From contig NZ_HG964446.1 in assembly GCF_000689255.1 (NCBI RefSeq), positions 1 through 64,000 of the forward strand: a DNA stretch of 64,000 nt, read 5' to 3'. The notes under the pieces were generated by a model. The model was not told the DNA's origin. It searched no databases and saw nothing but the letters and a program-made list of their open reading frames with translations. Position numbers and translations under genes: made by a program. The stretch is from Mycobacterium triplex. Its GTDB lineage: Bacteria; Actinomycetota; Actinomycetes; Mycobacteriales; Mycobacteriaceae. Below, piece after piece: positions 19,064 to 28,851 of this stretch; the stretch's first letter is position 1, and each line of letters starts with the position of its first letter.

Positions 19064-19126
19064 CGCCGAGCCTGTAATTTTGCAGGCCTGTACTCGCACT
19101 TGTCCTGCGGAACTTCAGGCTCGGCG
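19064..19126. terminator. Inverted repeat between convergent crp and the beta-lactamase-fold gene
   Basis: An 11-bp perfect inverted repeat CGCCGAGCCTG (19064-19074) / CAGGCTCGGCG (19116-19126) with a nested GCAGG/CCTGC pair. It lies in the 99-nt gap between two convergent stops, so a bidirectional terminator is likely. No U-tract. Confidence 0.45.
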
Positions 19127-19149
19127 CGGGCGCCGATCTCGGCGCTGGT

Positions 19150-19944
19150 TCACTCTCGCTTGAGATAGTCCAACTGCGCCTGCACGGACCATTCGGCGGC
19201 GTCCCACAGCTTTTCGTCGACGTCGACATAGACGTGTTCGACGATCTCGCGGGCGGTGGCGTCGCCGCCGAGGTCCCACAGCGCGGAGCGCACCTGCTCG
19301 AGCCGCTCGTGGCGGTGCGTCAGATAGCCCGTGGTGACGTGTTCCAGGTCGGCCAGGTCGGGCCCGTGCCCGGGCAACACGGTGCGACGGCCCAGACCGC
19401 GCAGCCGCCGCAATGACTCCAGGTAATCGGCCAGGCTGCCGTCTTCGTTGTCGATGACGGTGGTGCCGCGGCCGAGCACGCTGTCCGCGGTCAATACCGC
19501 GTCGTCGAGCAGGAATGACAGCGAATCGGCGGTGTGCCCCGGTGTCGCCATCACTTTGATCTTCAGGCCGGCGGCATCGATGACCTCGCCGTCGACCAGC
19601 TCACCGCCCAGGCCGCGCAGGAATCCGCTGCCCGCCGAGCGCACGGTCGCGCCGGTGAGCTCGACCAACTTGTCGATTCCATCGGTGTGGTCACCGTGCC
19701 GGTGACTGATCAGCACCAACGCGATGCGGCCCAGCGAGGCGATCCGGGCGATGTGCTCGTTGTCATCGGGCCCGGGATCCACGATGACCAGCTCGTCGCT
19801 GCGTGGACCGCGCAACACCCAGGTGTTGGTGCCCTCCAGCGTCAGCAGGCCGGGGTTGTCGGCCAGCAGGACCGAAGCAGTGGCGGTGACCGCCCGCAAA
19901 CTTCCGTATGCGGGATGAGTCAGCGGCTCAACTGTCTCGGTCAC
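19150..19944 (-). CDS. Metallo-beta-lactamase-fold hydrolase
   Basis: 264 aa, ATG 19944. The zinc motif HRHGDH (His81, His83, Asp85, His86) is complete, followed by TPGHTADSL and a later LPGHGPDLAD. The C-terminal about 60 residues (HRHERLEQVRSALW...) form the LACTB2-like winged-helix extension. Homologues include LACTB2-type ribonucleases and thioesterases. It corresponds to Rv3677c. It starts 5 nt after the RidA gene, in the cluster DUF4177-like, RidA, this hydrolase. The substrate is not deducible. Confidence 0.85.
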   Translation of the reverse strand: MTETVEPLTHPAYGSLRAVTATASVLLADNPGLLTLEGTNTWVLRGPRSDELVIVDPGPDDNEHIARIASLGRIALVLISHRHGDHTDGIDKLVELTGATVRSAGSGFLRGLGGELVDGEVIDAAGLKIKVMATPGHTADSLSFLLDDAVLTADSVLGRGTTVIDNEDGSLADYLESLRRLRGLGRRTVLPGHGPDLADLEHVTTGYLTHRHERLEQVRSALWDLGGDATAREIVEHVYVDVDEKLWDAAEWSVQAQLDYLKRE

Positions 19945-19949
19945 GGCCG

Positions 19950-20405
19950 TTAACCGACCTCCACGATCAACTCGACTTCGACCGGCGCATCCAGCGGCAG
20001 CTCGGATACGCCCACCGCCGAACGTGCATGCGCGCCTTGGTCGCCGAACACCTCACCGAGCAGTTCGGAGGCCCCGTTGACGACGCCGGGCTGACCGTTG
20101 AAACCGGGAGCCGAGGCGACGAACCCGACGACCTTGACCACCCGGGTCACCGCGTCGATACCCACCAACGAGTTCACCGCCGCCAGCGCGTTGAGCGCGC
20201 ACAGCCGCGCCAGCACCTTGGCGTCCTCGGGGTTCACTTCGGCGGCCACCTTGCCGGTGCCGGCCAGCCTTCCCTCCACCATCGGCAACTGGCCCGAGGT
20301 GTAGACCAGATTGCCGGTGCGCACCGCCGGAACGTAAGCGGCCAGCGGCGCAACCAACTCCGGAAGCGCGATGCCGAGCTGCTCGAGCCGGGCCGAAGCG
20401 TTCAT
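19950..20405 (-). CDS. RidA-family enamine/imine deaminase
   Basis: 151 aa, ATG 20405. It has the YjgF/YER057c/UK114 fold: GNLVYTSGQLP near 32, a long amphipathic helix, and the C-terminal HARSAVGVSELPLDAPVEVE, where the arginine matches the substrate-binding Arg of RidA. RidA enzymes hydrolyse the 2-aminoacrylate formed by PLP enzymes. The insertion APGFNGQPGVVNGASELL is typical of the mycobacterial Rv3678c group, so activity may differ from E. coli RidA. Middle gene of a three-gene cluster. Confidence 0.85.
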   Translation of the reverse strand: MNASARLEQLGIALPELVAPLAAYVPAVRTGNLVYTSGQLPMVEGRLAGTGKVAAEVNPEDAKVLARLCALNALAAVNSLVGIDAVTRVVKVVGFVASAPGFNGQPGVVNGASELLGEVFGDQGAHARSAVGVSELPLDAPVEVELIVEVG

Positions 20406-20420
20406 CTGTGGTGAGTCCTC

Positions 20421-20582
20421 TTATTTAGGGCGCTTCAGGTAGGCGACGTGTTGTTCGCCGGTGGGCCCGGGCAGCACGGCCACCAGCTCCCAGCCGTCGG
20501 CGCCCCATTGATCGAGGATCTGCTTGGTGGCGTGCGTCAACAACGGGACCGTGGCGTATTCCCATGGGGTCGGTTGGCTCAT
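20421..20582 (-). CDS. Small DUF4177-like protein (Rv3678A type)
   Basis: 53 aa, read from the minus strand: ATG 20582, TAA 20421-20423. It begins MSQPTPWEYATVPLLTHATK and contains the motif GADGWELVAVLPGP, the pattern of DUF4177 proteins (WEY...LN..G..GWELV). It lies 15 nt before the RidA gene on the same strand, so it is the first gene of that cluster. It is easily missed because of its size. Function unknown. Confidence 0.75.
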   Translation of the reverse strand: MSQPTPWEYATVPLLTHATKQILDQWGADGWELVAVLPGPTGEQHVAYLKRPK

Positions 20583-20682
20583 GACGCGAGCTTATCGGTC
20601 GGGCGTGAACCGCATGGGTCAGCCCGGTGGACCGCGATCGGCGGTAGCTACCCGATTTGCGGGGGCCTCGAACGGCTCGGGC

Positions 20683-20688
20683 TAGCAT
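20683..20688 (+). promoter_or_regulatory. -10 element for the Get3-like ATPase operon
   Basis: TAGCAT lies 6 nt before GTG 20695 and 3 nt before ATG 20692. Leaderless spacing favours GTG 20695 as the true start. Confidence 0.45.
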
Positions 20689-20691
20689 GCG

Positions 20692-21714
20692 ATGGTGGCA
20701 ACCACTTCTAGCGGCAGCGCTGCCGTCGGCTGGCCGGCACGACTGTCGAAGGCCCGCTTGCACTTCGTCACCGGCAAAGGCGGGACGGGCAAATCGACGA
20801 TCGCGGCCGCGCTGGCACTGACGCTGGCGGCGGGCGGACGCAAAGTGCTGCTGGTGGAAGTGGAGGGTCGCCAAGGGATTGCACAACTCTTCGACGTTCC
20901 GCCACTGCCCTACCAAGAGCTCAAGATCGCCACCGCCGAGCGCGGCGGCCAGGTCAACGCCCTGGCGATCGACATCGAGGCCGCGTTTCTGGAATACCTC
21001 GACATGTTCTACAACCTCGGCATCGCGGGACGGGCGATGCGACGTATCGGTGCGATCGAGTTCGCGACGACGATCGCGCCGGGCCTGCGTGACGTGCTGC
21101 TCACCGGCAAGATCAAGGAAACCGTAGTCCGCAAGGACAAGAACAAGCTGCCCGTGTACGACGCGATCGTCGTCGACGCACCACCGACCGGGCGCATCGC
21201 CCGCTTCCTGGACGTCACCAAAGCGGTGTCGGATCTGGCCAAGGGCGGGCCGGTGCACTCGCAAAGCGAGGGCGTGGTCAAGCTGCTGCACTCCGATCAG
21301 ACCGCTATCCACTTGGTCACGCTGCTCGAAGCGCTGCCGGTGCAGGAGACGATGGAAGCCATCGAGGAGCTTGCCGAGATGCAGCTGCCGATCGGCAGCG
21401 TGATCGTGAACCGCAACATTCCAGCGTACCTCGAGCCCCGTGACCTGGCCAAGGCCGCGGAGGGCGACGTCGACGCCGACGCGGTGCGCGCCGGTTTGAA
21501 GACAGCCGGAATCGAGCTGGGCGACAACGACTTTGCCGGGTTGTTGACCGAGACCATTCAGCACGCGACCCGGATCACCGCGCGGGCCGAGACCGCGCAA
21601 CAGCTCGACGCGCTGCAGGTGCCGCGGCTGGAGTTGCCCGCGATCTCCGACGGTGTCGACCTCGGCAGCCTGTACGAGCTGTCGGAATCGCTTGCACAGC
21701 AGGGAGTTCGATGA
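20692..21714 (+). CDS. bagA: ArsA/Get3-like anion-transporting ATPase, first of a pair
   Basis: 340 aa (339 if the GTG at 20695 is used). Deviant Walker [14 protein letters not shown] near residue 30, switch I and II regions ([15 protein letters not shown] near 160), and no TRC40 CxxC insert. It corresponds to Rv3679. In M. tuberculosis this protein and Rv3680 form a Get3-like complex (BagA/BagB) whose loss alters glycerol- and nitric-oxide-related phenotypes; the client is unknown. The stop overlaps the next ATG (ATGA), which fits an obligate complex. Confidence 0.87.
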   Translation: MVATTSSGSAAVGWPARLSKARLHFVTGKGGTGKSTIAAALALTLAAGGRKVLLVEVEGRQGIAQLFDVPPLPYQELKIATAERGGQVNALAIDIEAAFLEYLDMFYNLGIAGRAMRRIGAIEFATTIAPGLRDVLLTGKIKETVVRKDKNKLPVYDAIVVDAPPTGRIARFLDVTKAVSDLAKGGPVHSQSEGVVKLLHSDQTAIHLVTLLEALPVQETMEAIEELAEMQLPIGSVIVNRNIPAYLEPRDLAKAAEGDVDADAVRAGLKTAGIELGDNDFAGLLTETIQHATRITARAETAQQLDALQVPRLELPAISDGVDLGSLYELSESLAQQGVR

Positions 21715-22868
21715 GCGTCACACCGAAAACCCTGGACATGGCGGCAATTCTGGCCGACCGGGCCAACCGCGTGGTGGTGTGTTGCGGCGCCGGCGGCGTG
21801 GGCAAGACAACCACTGCGGCCGCTATGGCCCTGCGCGCGGCCGAATATGGCCGTACCGTATGCGTTTTGACGATCGATCCGGCCAAACGGCTCGCACAGG
21901 CGCTGGGAGTCAACGACCTCGGCAATACGCCGCAGCGGGTACCGCTGGCACCGGAGGTCTCCGGCGAGCTGCACGCGATGATGCTCGACATGCGCCGCAC
22001 GTTCGACGAAATGGTGATCCAGTACTCCGGAGCCGCTCGCGCACAAGCGATCTTGGACAACCAGTTCTATCAGACGGTCGCCACGTCCCTGGCCGGTACG
22101 CAGGAGTACATGGCAATGGAGAAACTCGGCCAGTTGCTGAGCGAGGACCGCTGGGACCTGGTGGTGGTGGATACTCCGCCGTCGCGCAATGCGCTGGACT
22201 TCTTGGACGCACCCAAACGCCTGGGCAGCTTCATGGATAGCCGACTGTGGCGGTTGCTGCTCGCGCCGGGGCGGGGCATCGGCAAATTGGTCACCGGCGC
22301 AATGGGTTTGGCGATGAAGGCGCTCTCGACGGTGCTGGGATCGCAGATGCTGGGCGACGCGGCGGCGTTCGTGCAGTCGCTGGACGCCACCTTCGGCGGC
22401 TTCCGCGAAAAGGCGGACCGCACGTATTCGCTGTTGAAAAGGCGCGGCACCCAGTTCGTCGTGGTGTCGGCGGCCGAACCCGATGCGCTGCGCGAGGCTT
22501 CCTTCTTCGTCGACCGGCTGTCGCAAGAGAGCATGCCGCTGGCGGGACTGATTTTGAACCGCACTCATCCCCTGTTGTGCGCACTGCCGGTCGAGCGGGC
22601 GATCGACGGCATCGAGTCGCTGAAGTCTGACGCGGACTCCGATGCCTCATCGTTGGCCACGGTCGTGCTGAAGATTCATGCCGAGCGGGGCCAGACCGCC
22701 AAGCGCGAGATCCGGCTGCTGTCACGATTCACCGGGGCCAACCCGCACGTGCCGGTGGTGGGCGTCCCGTCGTTGCCGTTCGACGTATCGGACCTGGAAG
22801 CCCTGCGTGCGCTGGCCGATCAGATCACTTCGGTCGGCGACGATGCGGCCCGCGCCGCCGACCGCTGA
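21711..22868 (+). CDS. bagB: ArsA/Get3-like ATPase, second of a pair
   Basis: 385 aa, ATG 21711 overlapping the previous stop by four bases. Walker [17 protein letters not shown] near residue 25, Walker B/switch [19 protein letters not shown] near 150, followed by the hydrophobic helical region [20 protein letters not shown] that in Get3 homologues forms the client groove. It corresponds to Rv3680. It probably forms a heterodimer with the preceding protein on the cytoplasmic side of the membrane. Confidence 0.87.
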   Translation: MSVTPKTLDMAAILADRANRVVVCCGAGGVGKTTTAAAMALRAAEYGRTVCVLTIDPAKRLAQALGVNDLGNTPQRVPLAPEVSGELHAMMLDMRRTFDEMVIQYSGAARAQAILDNQFYQTVATSLAGTQEYMAMEKLGQLLSEDRWDLVVVDTPPSRNALDFLDAPKRLGSFMDSRLWRLLLAPGRGIGKLVTGAMGLAMKALSTVLGSQMLGDAAAFVQSLDATFGGFREKADRTYSLLKRRGTQFVVVSAAEPDALREASFFVDRLSQESMPLAGLILNRTHPLLCALPVERAIDGIESLKSDADSDASSLATVVLKIHAERGQTAKREIRLLSRFTGANPHVPVVGVPSLPFDVSDLEALRALADQITSVGDDAARAADR

Positions 22869-22877
22869 ACACGCGTC

Positions 22878-22903
22878 AAAAAAAGAACGCCCCCTCGGGG
22901 GCG
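22878..22903 (-). terminator. Intrinsic terminator of whiB4
   Basis: On the minus strand a GC stem CGCCCCC/GGGGGCG (22888-22903) is followed by TTCTTTTTTT. This is a classical hairpin plus U-tract, rare in mycobacteria. It follows whiB4 (stop at 23156) by about 250 nt, and also lies 20 nt after the convergent ATPase gene. Confidence 0.75.
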
Positions 22904-23155
22904 ATCCTGGCTGCTCAGCAGGGGCGACGAAGCTTGTTCAACAGGGCGCTGAGCGGTTGCCAAAAATTCGGGCGACTGGTGGCGGTTTCACACAGAATCA
23001 GCAAAATCGGCGAATTGCGATCTCGCACAAGCTACTTCGAGTTAGAGTTCCTATTGCACATGCGCTAAATCCAACGCGCCCTGTAACAGTTCTGTAATAA
23101 TAAGTTTCGGCCTAACAGTGCGCCGCGACAGTGCGGCGCACCCGCTCTCAAAGCG

Positions 23156-23506
23156 TCAGCTGACGCCGCGGTTGCGGCGCTTGTCGAAGAAATCGGACCA
23201 CGAAACGACCTCGGGGTGCTGCTTGAGCAGTGCGCGGCGTTGCCGCTCGGTCATACCGCCCCAGACGCCGAACTCGACCTTGTTGTCCAGCGCGTCGGCT
23301 CCGCATTCCTGCATCACCGGGCAGTGCCGGCAAATCACCGCGGCCTTACGCTGGGCGGCACCCCGAACGAAGAGTTCATCGGGGTCAGTGGTCCGGCATA
23401 ATGCTTGGGACACCCAGGCAATTCGTTCTTCAGCATCAACACTGCGCAGCACCCCCTGCGCCGCTGCAATGTTGGTTCGGCGTGCCGCCGGTCGTGTTCC
23501 TGACAC
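23156..23506 (-). CDS. whiB4: Iron-sulfur redox regulator WhiB4
   Basis: 116 aa, GTG 23506 with GGAAGGGAACAG upstream. The four cluster cysteines are Cys37, Cys59, Cys62 and Cys68 (C-x21-C-x2-C-x5-C), followed by the WhiB turn GVWGGM (80-85) and a basic C-terminus KRRNRG. The sequence around CRTTDPDELFVRGAAQRKAA is that of Rv3681c. WhiB4 holds an oxygen-sensitive [4Fe-4S] cluster and, when oxidised, binds DNA and controls antioxidant and beta-lactam response genes. It is divergent from ponA2, which fits its known link to cell-wall stress. Confidence 0.95.
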   Translation of the reverse strand: MSGTRPAARRTNIAAAQGVLRSVDAEERIAWVSQALCRTTDPDELFVRGAAQRKAAVICRHCPVMQECGADALDNKVEFGVWGGMTERQRRALLKQHPEVVSWSDFFDKRRNRGVS

Positions 23507-23865
23507 GAGCTGTTCCCTTCCTCCCGGTCGCCTTTACGACCGCCCTCCTCGGGTAGCAGATCATCGTTGCGATCTACACCACACTGTGCTGATCGGTGTT
23601 ACCTGAATCTCACCGTCTGTATAAGTTAGGTGGTCAGGAGCCAATTGCGCAACAGTCTGATAACGCTTTTTTTGGGACGGGCGTGCCGTCTTGTCCTTGA
23701 GCGTAGAGGGGATCATGAGATTGGGTACCCCTTTTTGGTAGCTGATATGTGACGCGATCGGGAACATCCCAACCCGTTGGCGGCAAAGCTGCAGGTCACA
23801 CGATCTAGATCCGCCGTGCGGATCAACGGCGCGTCGCGCGACAGGGGGCGGTTACTGTAGTACGC
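23507..23865. other. Intergenic region between divergent whiB4 and ponA2
   Basis: 359 nt, AT-richer than its flanks, with T and A runs around 23667-23675 and 23731-23736. It contains the ribosome site for whiB4 near 23515 and a -10 element for ponA2 at 23853. No coding frame or folded RNA was recognised. Confidence 0.5.
23853..23858 (+). promoter_or_regulatory. -10 element for leaderless ponA2
   Basis: TACTGT, 7 nt before ATG 23866. Confidence 0.5.
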
Positions 23866-26292
23866 ATGTCAGACCGCCCCCCGGCAACTCTCACAATTCT
23901 TAAGCTTGCCGGCTGCTGTCTGCTGGCCAGTGTGGTCGCCACCGCGCTGATGTTCCCGATGGCCGGCGGGTTGGGGCTGATGTCCAACCGGGCCTCCGAG
24001 GTGGTCGCCAATGGCTCGGCCCAGCTGCTCGAGGGGCAAGTGCCCGCCGTCTCCACCATGGTCGACGCCAAGGGCAACACGATCGCGTGGCTGTACGAGC
24101 AGCGCCGCTTCGAGGTGCCCACCGACAAGATCGCCAACACGATGAAGCTGGCGATCGTCTCGATCGAGGACAAGCGCTTCGCCGAACACAATGGGGTGGA
24201 CTGGAAGGGGACATTGACCGGGCTGGCGGGTTACGCATCCGGCGACGTCGACACCCGAGGCGGTTCGACTATCGAACAGCAGTACGTCAAGAACTACCAA
24301 CTCTTGGTGACCGCGAAGACAGACGCCGAAAAGCGCGCGGCCGTCGAAACCACCCCGGCGCGCAAGCTGCGCGAGATCCGGATGGCGCTCACGCTCGACA
24401 AGACGTTCACCAAGCCGGAGATCCTGACCCGTTACCTGAACCTCGTCTCGTTCGGTAACGGCTCGTTCGGGGTGCAGGACGCCGCGCAGACCTACTTCGG
24501 TATCAACGCGTCGGATCTGAACTGGCAGCAGGCGGCGCTGCTGGCGGGCATGGTCCAGTCGACCAGCACGCTCAACCCGTACACCAACCCCGACGGCGCG
24601 CTGGCCCGGCGGAACCTGGTGCTCGACACGATGATCGAGAACCTGCCCCAGGAGGCCGACGCGCTGCGGGCCGCCAAGGCGACGCCGCTGGGGATCCTGC
24701 CGCAGCCCAACGAACTGCCTCGGGGCTGCATCGCCGCCGGGGACCGCGCCTTCTTCTGCGACTACGTCCAGGAGTACCTGTCCCGCGCCGGGATCAGTAA
24801 GGAACAGGTGGCCCGGGGCGGCTACCTGATCCGCACCACGCTGGATCCCGACGTGCAGATCCCGGTCAAATCGGCCATCGACAAGTTCGCCAGTCCTACC
24901 CTGCCCGGCATCTCGAGCGTGATGAGCGTGATCCGGCCCGGCAAGGATGCGCACAAGGTGATGGCCATGGCCAGCAACCGGACCTACGGCCTTGACGTCG
25001 ACGCCGGCCAGACCATGCGCCCGCAGCCTTTCTCGCTCGTCGGCGACGGCGCGGGGTCGGTGTTCAAGATCTTCACCACCGCCGCCGCACTGGACATGGG
25101 GATGGGCATCAACGCCACCCTCGATGTGCCGCCGCGGTTCCAGGCCAAGGGACTGGGTAGCGGTGGGGCCAAGGGCTGTCCCAAGGACACCTGGTGTGTG
25201 GTCAACGCCGGTAACTACCGCGGGTCGATGAACGTGACCGAGGCGTTGGCCACCTCGCCCAACACGGCATTCGCCAAGCTGATCTCGCAGGTCGGGGTGA
25301 CGCGCACGGTGGACATGGCGGTCAAGCTCGGGCTGCGGTCCTACGTCGATCCCGGCACGGCCCGCGACTACAACCCCGACAGCAACGAGAGCCTGGCCGA
25401 CTTCGTCAAGCGCCAGAACATCGGGTCGTTCACGTTGGGCCCGATCGAGGTGAACGCGCTGGAGCTGTCGAACGTCGCGGCCACGTTGGCCTCCGGCGGG
25501 GTGTGGTGCCCGCCCAACCCGATCGACAAGCTGATCGACCGCAACGGCAACGAAGTCGCCGTGACCACCCAGACCTGCGACCAGGTGGTGCCCGAAGGGT
25601 TGGCCAACACCCTGGCCAATGCGATGAGCAAGGACGCGACGGGCGGCGGGACCGCGGCCGGCTCGGCCGGCGCCGCGGGGTGGGACCTGCCGATGTCCGG
25701 AAAGACGGGCACCACCGAGGCGCACCGCTCGTCCGGGTTCGTCGGGTTCACCAGCCGCTACGCCGCGGCCAACTACATCTATGACGACTCCACCTCGCCG
25801 ACGGACCTGTGCTCGGCCCCGTTGCGGCACTGCGGCGAGGGCGACCTGTACGGCGGTAACGAGCCCGCGCGGACCTGGTTCACCGCCATGAAGCCGATCG
25901 CCACCAGCTTCGGCGACATCAAACTGCCGCCGACCGATCCCCGCTACGTCGAGGGCTCACCGGGCTCACGGGTGCCCAGCGTCGCGGGCATGGACATCGA
26001 CGCCGCGCGCTCGCGCCTGCGGGAGGCCGGCTTCCAGGTCGCCGACCAGACCAACTCGGTCAACAGCACCGCGAAGCTGGGCGAGGTGGTGGGAACCTCG
26101 CCGTCGGGCAATACGATCCCCGGCTCGGTCGTCACCATTCAAGTCAGCAACGGCATCCCGCCGGCTCCGCCTCCGCCACCGGAAGGTGCGCCGCTGCCGA
26201 TCGGCTCACAGGTCGTGGAAATCCCCGGGTTACCGCCGATCACCATTCCGCTGCTGGCGCCGCCGCCGCCACCCGGACAGCCACCGCCATAG
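23866..26292 (+). CDS. ponA2: Class A penicillin-binding protein PonA2 (PBP2)
   Basis: 808 aa. One N-terminal membrane helix (about 12-35). The glycosyltransferase domain has IEDKRFAEHNG with catalytic Glu101, then RGGSTIEQQYVKN. The transpeptidase domain has the active-site tetrad GSVFK (Ser near 398), SPN near 464 and KTGTT near 612. A single PASTA domain (about 700-765, VPSVAGMDIDAARSRL...) and a Pro-rich tail end the protein. It corresponds to Rv3682. It polymerises and cross-links peptidoglycan and is needed for stress survival in M. tuberculosis. It interacts with RipA in that species. Confidence 0.95.
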   Translation: MSDRPPATLTILKLAGCCLLASVVATALMFPMAGGLGLMSNRASEVVANGSAQLLEGQVPAVSTMVDAKGNTIAWLYEQRRFEVPTDKIANTMKLAIVSIEDKRFAEHNGVDWKGTLTGLAGYASGDVDTRGGSTIEQQYVKNYQLLVTAKTDAEKRAAVETTPARKLREIRMALTLDKTFTKPEILTRYLNLVSFGNGSFGVQDAAQTYFGINASDLNWQQAALLAGMVQSTSTLNPYTNPDGALARRNLVLDTMIENLPQEADALRAAKATPLGILPQPNELPRGCIAAGDRAFFCDYVQEYLSRAGISKEQVARGGYLIRTTLDPDVQIPVKSAIDKFASPTLPGISSVMSVIRPGKDAHKVMAMASNRTYGLDVDAGQTMRPQPFSLVGDGAGSVFKIFTTAAALDMGMGINATLDVPPRFQAKGLGSGGAKGCPKDTWCVVNAGNYRGSMNVTEALATSPNTAFAKLISQVGVTRTVDMAVKLGLRSYVDPGTARDYNPDSNESLADFVKRQNIGSFTLGPIEVNALELSNVAATLASGGVWCPPNPIDKLIDRNGNEVAVTTQTCDQVVPEGLANTLANAMSKDATGGGTAAGSAGAAGWDLPMSGKTGTTEAHRSSGFVGFTSRYAAANYIYDDSTSPTDLCSAPLRHCGEGDLYGGNEPARTWFTAMKPIATSFGDIKLPPTDPRYVEGSPGSRVPSVAGMDIDAARSRLREAGFQVADQTNSVNSTAKLGEVVGTSPSGNTIPGSVVTIQVSNGIPPAPPPPPEGAPLPIGSQVVEIPGLPPITIPLLAPPPPPGQPPP

Positions 26293-26338
26293 GCGCGCAA
26301 CACGCTCCTGAGTCCGCAACCGGCAGTAGGCTGCGTGC

Positions 26339-27298
26339 ATGGCTGATGTTTTGCCCTCCCTGATCCGCACCGGCGCTGTCGCGCTCGGTTCGACCGTCGC
26401 CGGGATCGGTTACGCCGCAGTCGTTGAGCGCAACGCCTTCGTCCTGCGCGAGATAACCATGCCCGTGTTGTCGCCGGGTTCCACGCCGCTGCGCGTACTG
26501 CATATCAGCGACCTGCACATGATGCCCAACCAGCGCCGGAAGCAGGCCTGGCTGCGCGAGCTGTCCGGCTGGGAGCCCGACCTGGTCGTCAACACCGGCG
26601 ACAACCTGGCCCACCCCAAAGCGGTCCCCGCGGTCATTCAGGCGCTGGGCGATCTGCTGTCACGTCCCGGCGTCTTCGTCTTCGGCAGCAACGACTACTT
26701 CGGGCCGCGCCTGAAAAACCCGCTGAACTACCTGACCCATCCGTCACACCGGGCCAAGGGCGAACCGCTGCCCTGGCAGGACCTGCGGGCGGCGTTCACC
26801 GAGCGTGGCTGGCTTGACCTGACCCACACTCGCCGCGAGTTCGAGGTGGCCGGCCTGCACCTGGCCGCGGCGGGTGTGGACGACCCGCACATCGACCGCG
26901 ACCGCTACGAGACGATCGCGGGCCCGGCCAGTCCGGCGGCGAATCTGCGGCTGGGATTGGTGCACTCCCCCGAGCCGCGTGTGCTGGATCGTTTCGCCGC
27001 CGACGGCTACCAGCTGGTGATGGCCGGACACACGCACGGCGGGCAACTGTGCCTGCCGTTCTACGGCGCGCTGGTGACCAACTGCGGGCTGGACCGCACC
27101 CGCGCCAAGGGGCCGTCGCGCTGGGGCGCGAACATGCAGTTGCATGTCTCCGCGGGACTGGGCACCTCCCCGTTCGCGCCGGTGCGGTTCTGCTGCCGCC
27201 CCGAAGCGACCCTGCTGACGTTGATCGCCGCCCCGATGGGCGGACGGGACTCCAGCAGTAACTTGGGCCGCTCGCAGCCGGCGGCATCCCTGCGTTGA
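26339..27298 (+). CDS. Membrane-anchored metallophosphoesterase
   Basis: 319 aa, ATG 26339. An N-terminal hydrophobic segment (about 8-24) is followed by a calcineurin-like domain: [38 protein letters not shown] and AGHTHGGQL supply the metal ligands. It resembles YkuE/YaeI-type phosphodiesterases that act on phospholipid-linked substrates, although the substrate is unknown. It corresponds to Rv3683. It overlaps the start of the next gene. Confidence 0.87.
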   Translation: MADVLPSLIRTGAVALGSTVAGIGYAAVVERNAFVLREITMPVLSPGSTPLRVLHISDLHMMPNQRRKQAWLRELSGWEPDLVVNTGDNLAHPKAVPAVIQALGDLLSRPGVFVFGSNDYFGPRLKNPLNYLTHPSHRAKGEPLPWQDLRAAFTERGWLDLTHTRREFEVAGLHLAAAGVDDPHIDRDRYETIAGPASPAANLRLGLVHSPEPRVLDRFAADGYQLVMAGHTHGGQLCLPFYGALVTNCGLDRTRAKGPSRWGANMQLHVSAGLGTSPFAPVRFCCRPEATLLTLIAAPMGGRDSSSNLGRSQPAASLR

Positions 27299-28401
27299 GC
27301 GATCGAACCCGGCTCGCGGTCCGCAGTCTGTCCCGCAGCTGGACGGACAATGCGATCCGGCTGATCGAGGCGGACGCCCGTCGCAGTGCCGACACGCACC
27401 TGTTGCGCTACCCGCTGCCGTCGGCCTGGTGCACCGACGTCGACATCGCGCTGTACCTCAAGGACGAGTCGACGCATATCACCGGCAGCCTCAAGCACCG
27501 GCTGGCGCGCTCGTTGTTCCTCTATGCGCTGTGCAACGGCTGGATCGGTGAGGGCACCACGGTCGTCGAGGCGTCGTCGGGGTCCACGGCGATCTCCGAG
27601 GCGTACTTCGCGTCCCTGCTGGGGCTGCCGTTCGTCGCCGTGATGACGGAGAGCACCAGCGCGTCCAAGGTTGCGCTGATCGAATCACAAGGCGGCCGTT
27701 GCCATTTCGTGCAGAACTCCAGCGAGGTGTACGCCGAGGCGCAGCGCGTCGCGCGGGAGACCGGCGGCCACTACATGGACCAGTTCACCAACGCCGAGCG
27801 GGCCACCGACTGGCGCGGCAACAACAACATCGCCGAGTCGATCTTCGCGCAGCTGCGCGACGAGAAGTACCCGATCCCGGAGTGGATTGTCGTCGGCGCG
27901 GGCACCGGCGGAACCAGCGCGACGATCGGCCGCTACATCCGCTACCGGCGCCACGCCACCGGGCTGTGCGTCGTCGACCCGGAGAACTCCGCGTTCTTCC
28001 CCGCCTACGCGCAGCAGCGCTACGACCTCGTGATGCCGACGTCGTCGCGGATCGAGGGGGTCGGGCGGCCCCGGGTCGAACCGTCGTTTCTGCCCGACGT
28101 GGTCGACCGCATGGTCGCGGTGCCCGACGCCGCGTCCGTTGCCGCCGCCCGCCACGTCAGTGCCGTGCTGGGGCGGCGGGTGGGGCCGTCGACGGGAACC
28201 AATCTGTGGGGTGCCTTCGGTCTGCTCGCAGAGATGGTCGCCGCCGGTCGCAGCGGCTCGGTGGTCACGCTGATCGCCGACAGCGGCGACCGCTACGCAG
28301 ACACCTATTTCAGCGACGAGTGGGTCGCCGACCAAGGGCTCGATCTGGCCGGCCCGGCCGCCGCGCTCGTCGAATTCGAGCGCAACTGCCGCTGGACCTA
28401 G
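27295..28401 (+). CDS. cds1: PLP-dependent cysteine desulfhydrase/cysteine synthase-family enzyme
   Basis: 368 aa, TTG 27295 overlapping the preceding stop (TTGA). Fold-type II PLP enzyme: Lys in [13 protein letters not shown] binds PLP, the substrate loop is [14 protein letters not shown], and the phosphate loop is [15 protein letters not shown]. It corresponds to Rv3684 (Cds1), which releases H2S from cysteine in M. tuberculosis and affects respiration and redox balance. The conserved insert [20 protein letters not shown] separates it from CysK and CysM. The next feature is a tRNA gene 70 nt downstream. Confidence 0.88.
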   Translation: MSDRTRLAVRSLSRSWTDNAIRLIEADARRSADTHLLRYPLPSAWCTDVDIALYLKDESTHITGSLKHRLARSLFLYALCNGWIGEGTTVVEASSGSTAISEAYFASLLGLPFVAVMTESTSASKVALIESQGGRCHFVQNSSEVYAEAQRVARETGGHYMDQFTNAERATDWRGNNNIAESIFAQLRDEKYPIPEWIVVGAGTGGTSATIGRYIRYRRHATGLCVVDPENSAFFPAYAQQRYDLVMPTSSRIEGVGRPRVEPSFLPDVVDRMVAVPDAASVAAARHVSAVLGRRVGPSTGTNLWGAFGLLAEMVAAGRSGSVVTLIADSGDRYADTYFSDEWVADQGLDLAGPAAALVEFERNCRWT

Positions 28402-28471
28402 CGCTCGGAGGCCCCCAGCCAGCGGTTTGGGCAGTCGGCGGGCCGGTGCGATAGGCTGTCGAGGCTTCAAG

Positions 28472-28548
<77 letters not shown>

Positions 28549-28851
28549 GTTTTGTGGCTGGCAAGTTGGGAATTCTTTCCAGCTTTGGTCCGGTGTTATG
28601 GGTCGCGGAAATCGTGGTGGTTTAGGTATTTCGGCCCGCCCTCCGCTCCGATGCTCAAGCTCCAGTCGGCGCTCGATCGCTCTGGAAGGCCCGAGAAGGC
28701 CGACCATTCCCTCGGCGGGTCTACAGGCCTGTGCGATCCCGCCGGCCATTACGCTGCAGCGAATGAGCGCCACCAGTGACCGGCCAGGCCGGATGCCTTG
28801 AGTGAGCCGCAACCGGTCCTCAGGCAGTCGCCAGAAGACTGTCAGTGGCGC
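28549..28851. other. Region between tRNA-Pro and the AT-rich pair, no gene seen
   Basis: 303 nt. GC-rich with no frame resembling a known protein. No second copy of the tRNA 3' end, no integrase and no inverted terminal repeat were found here. Confidence 0.5.

Noticed and set aside
23869..25830. A 653-residue minus-strand open frame
   Set aside because: It lies entirely antisense to ponA2, its composition (Arg, Gly, Val, His rich, few motifs) is that of a GC-rich shadow frame, and ponA2 has all its catalytic motifs.
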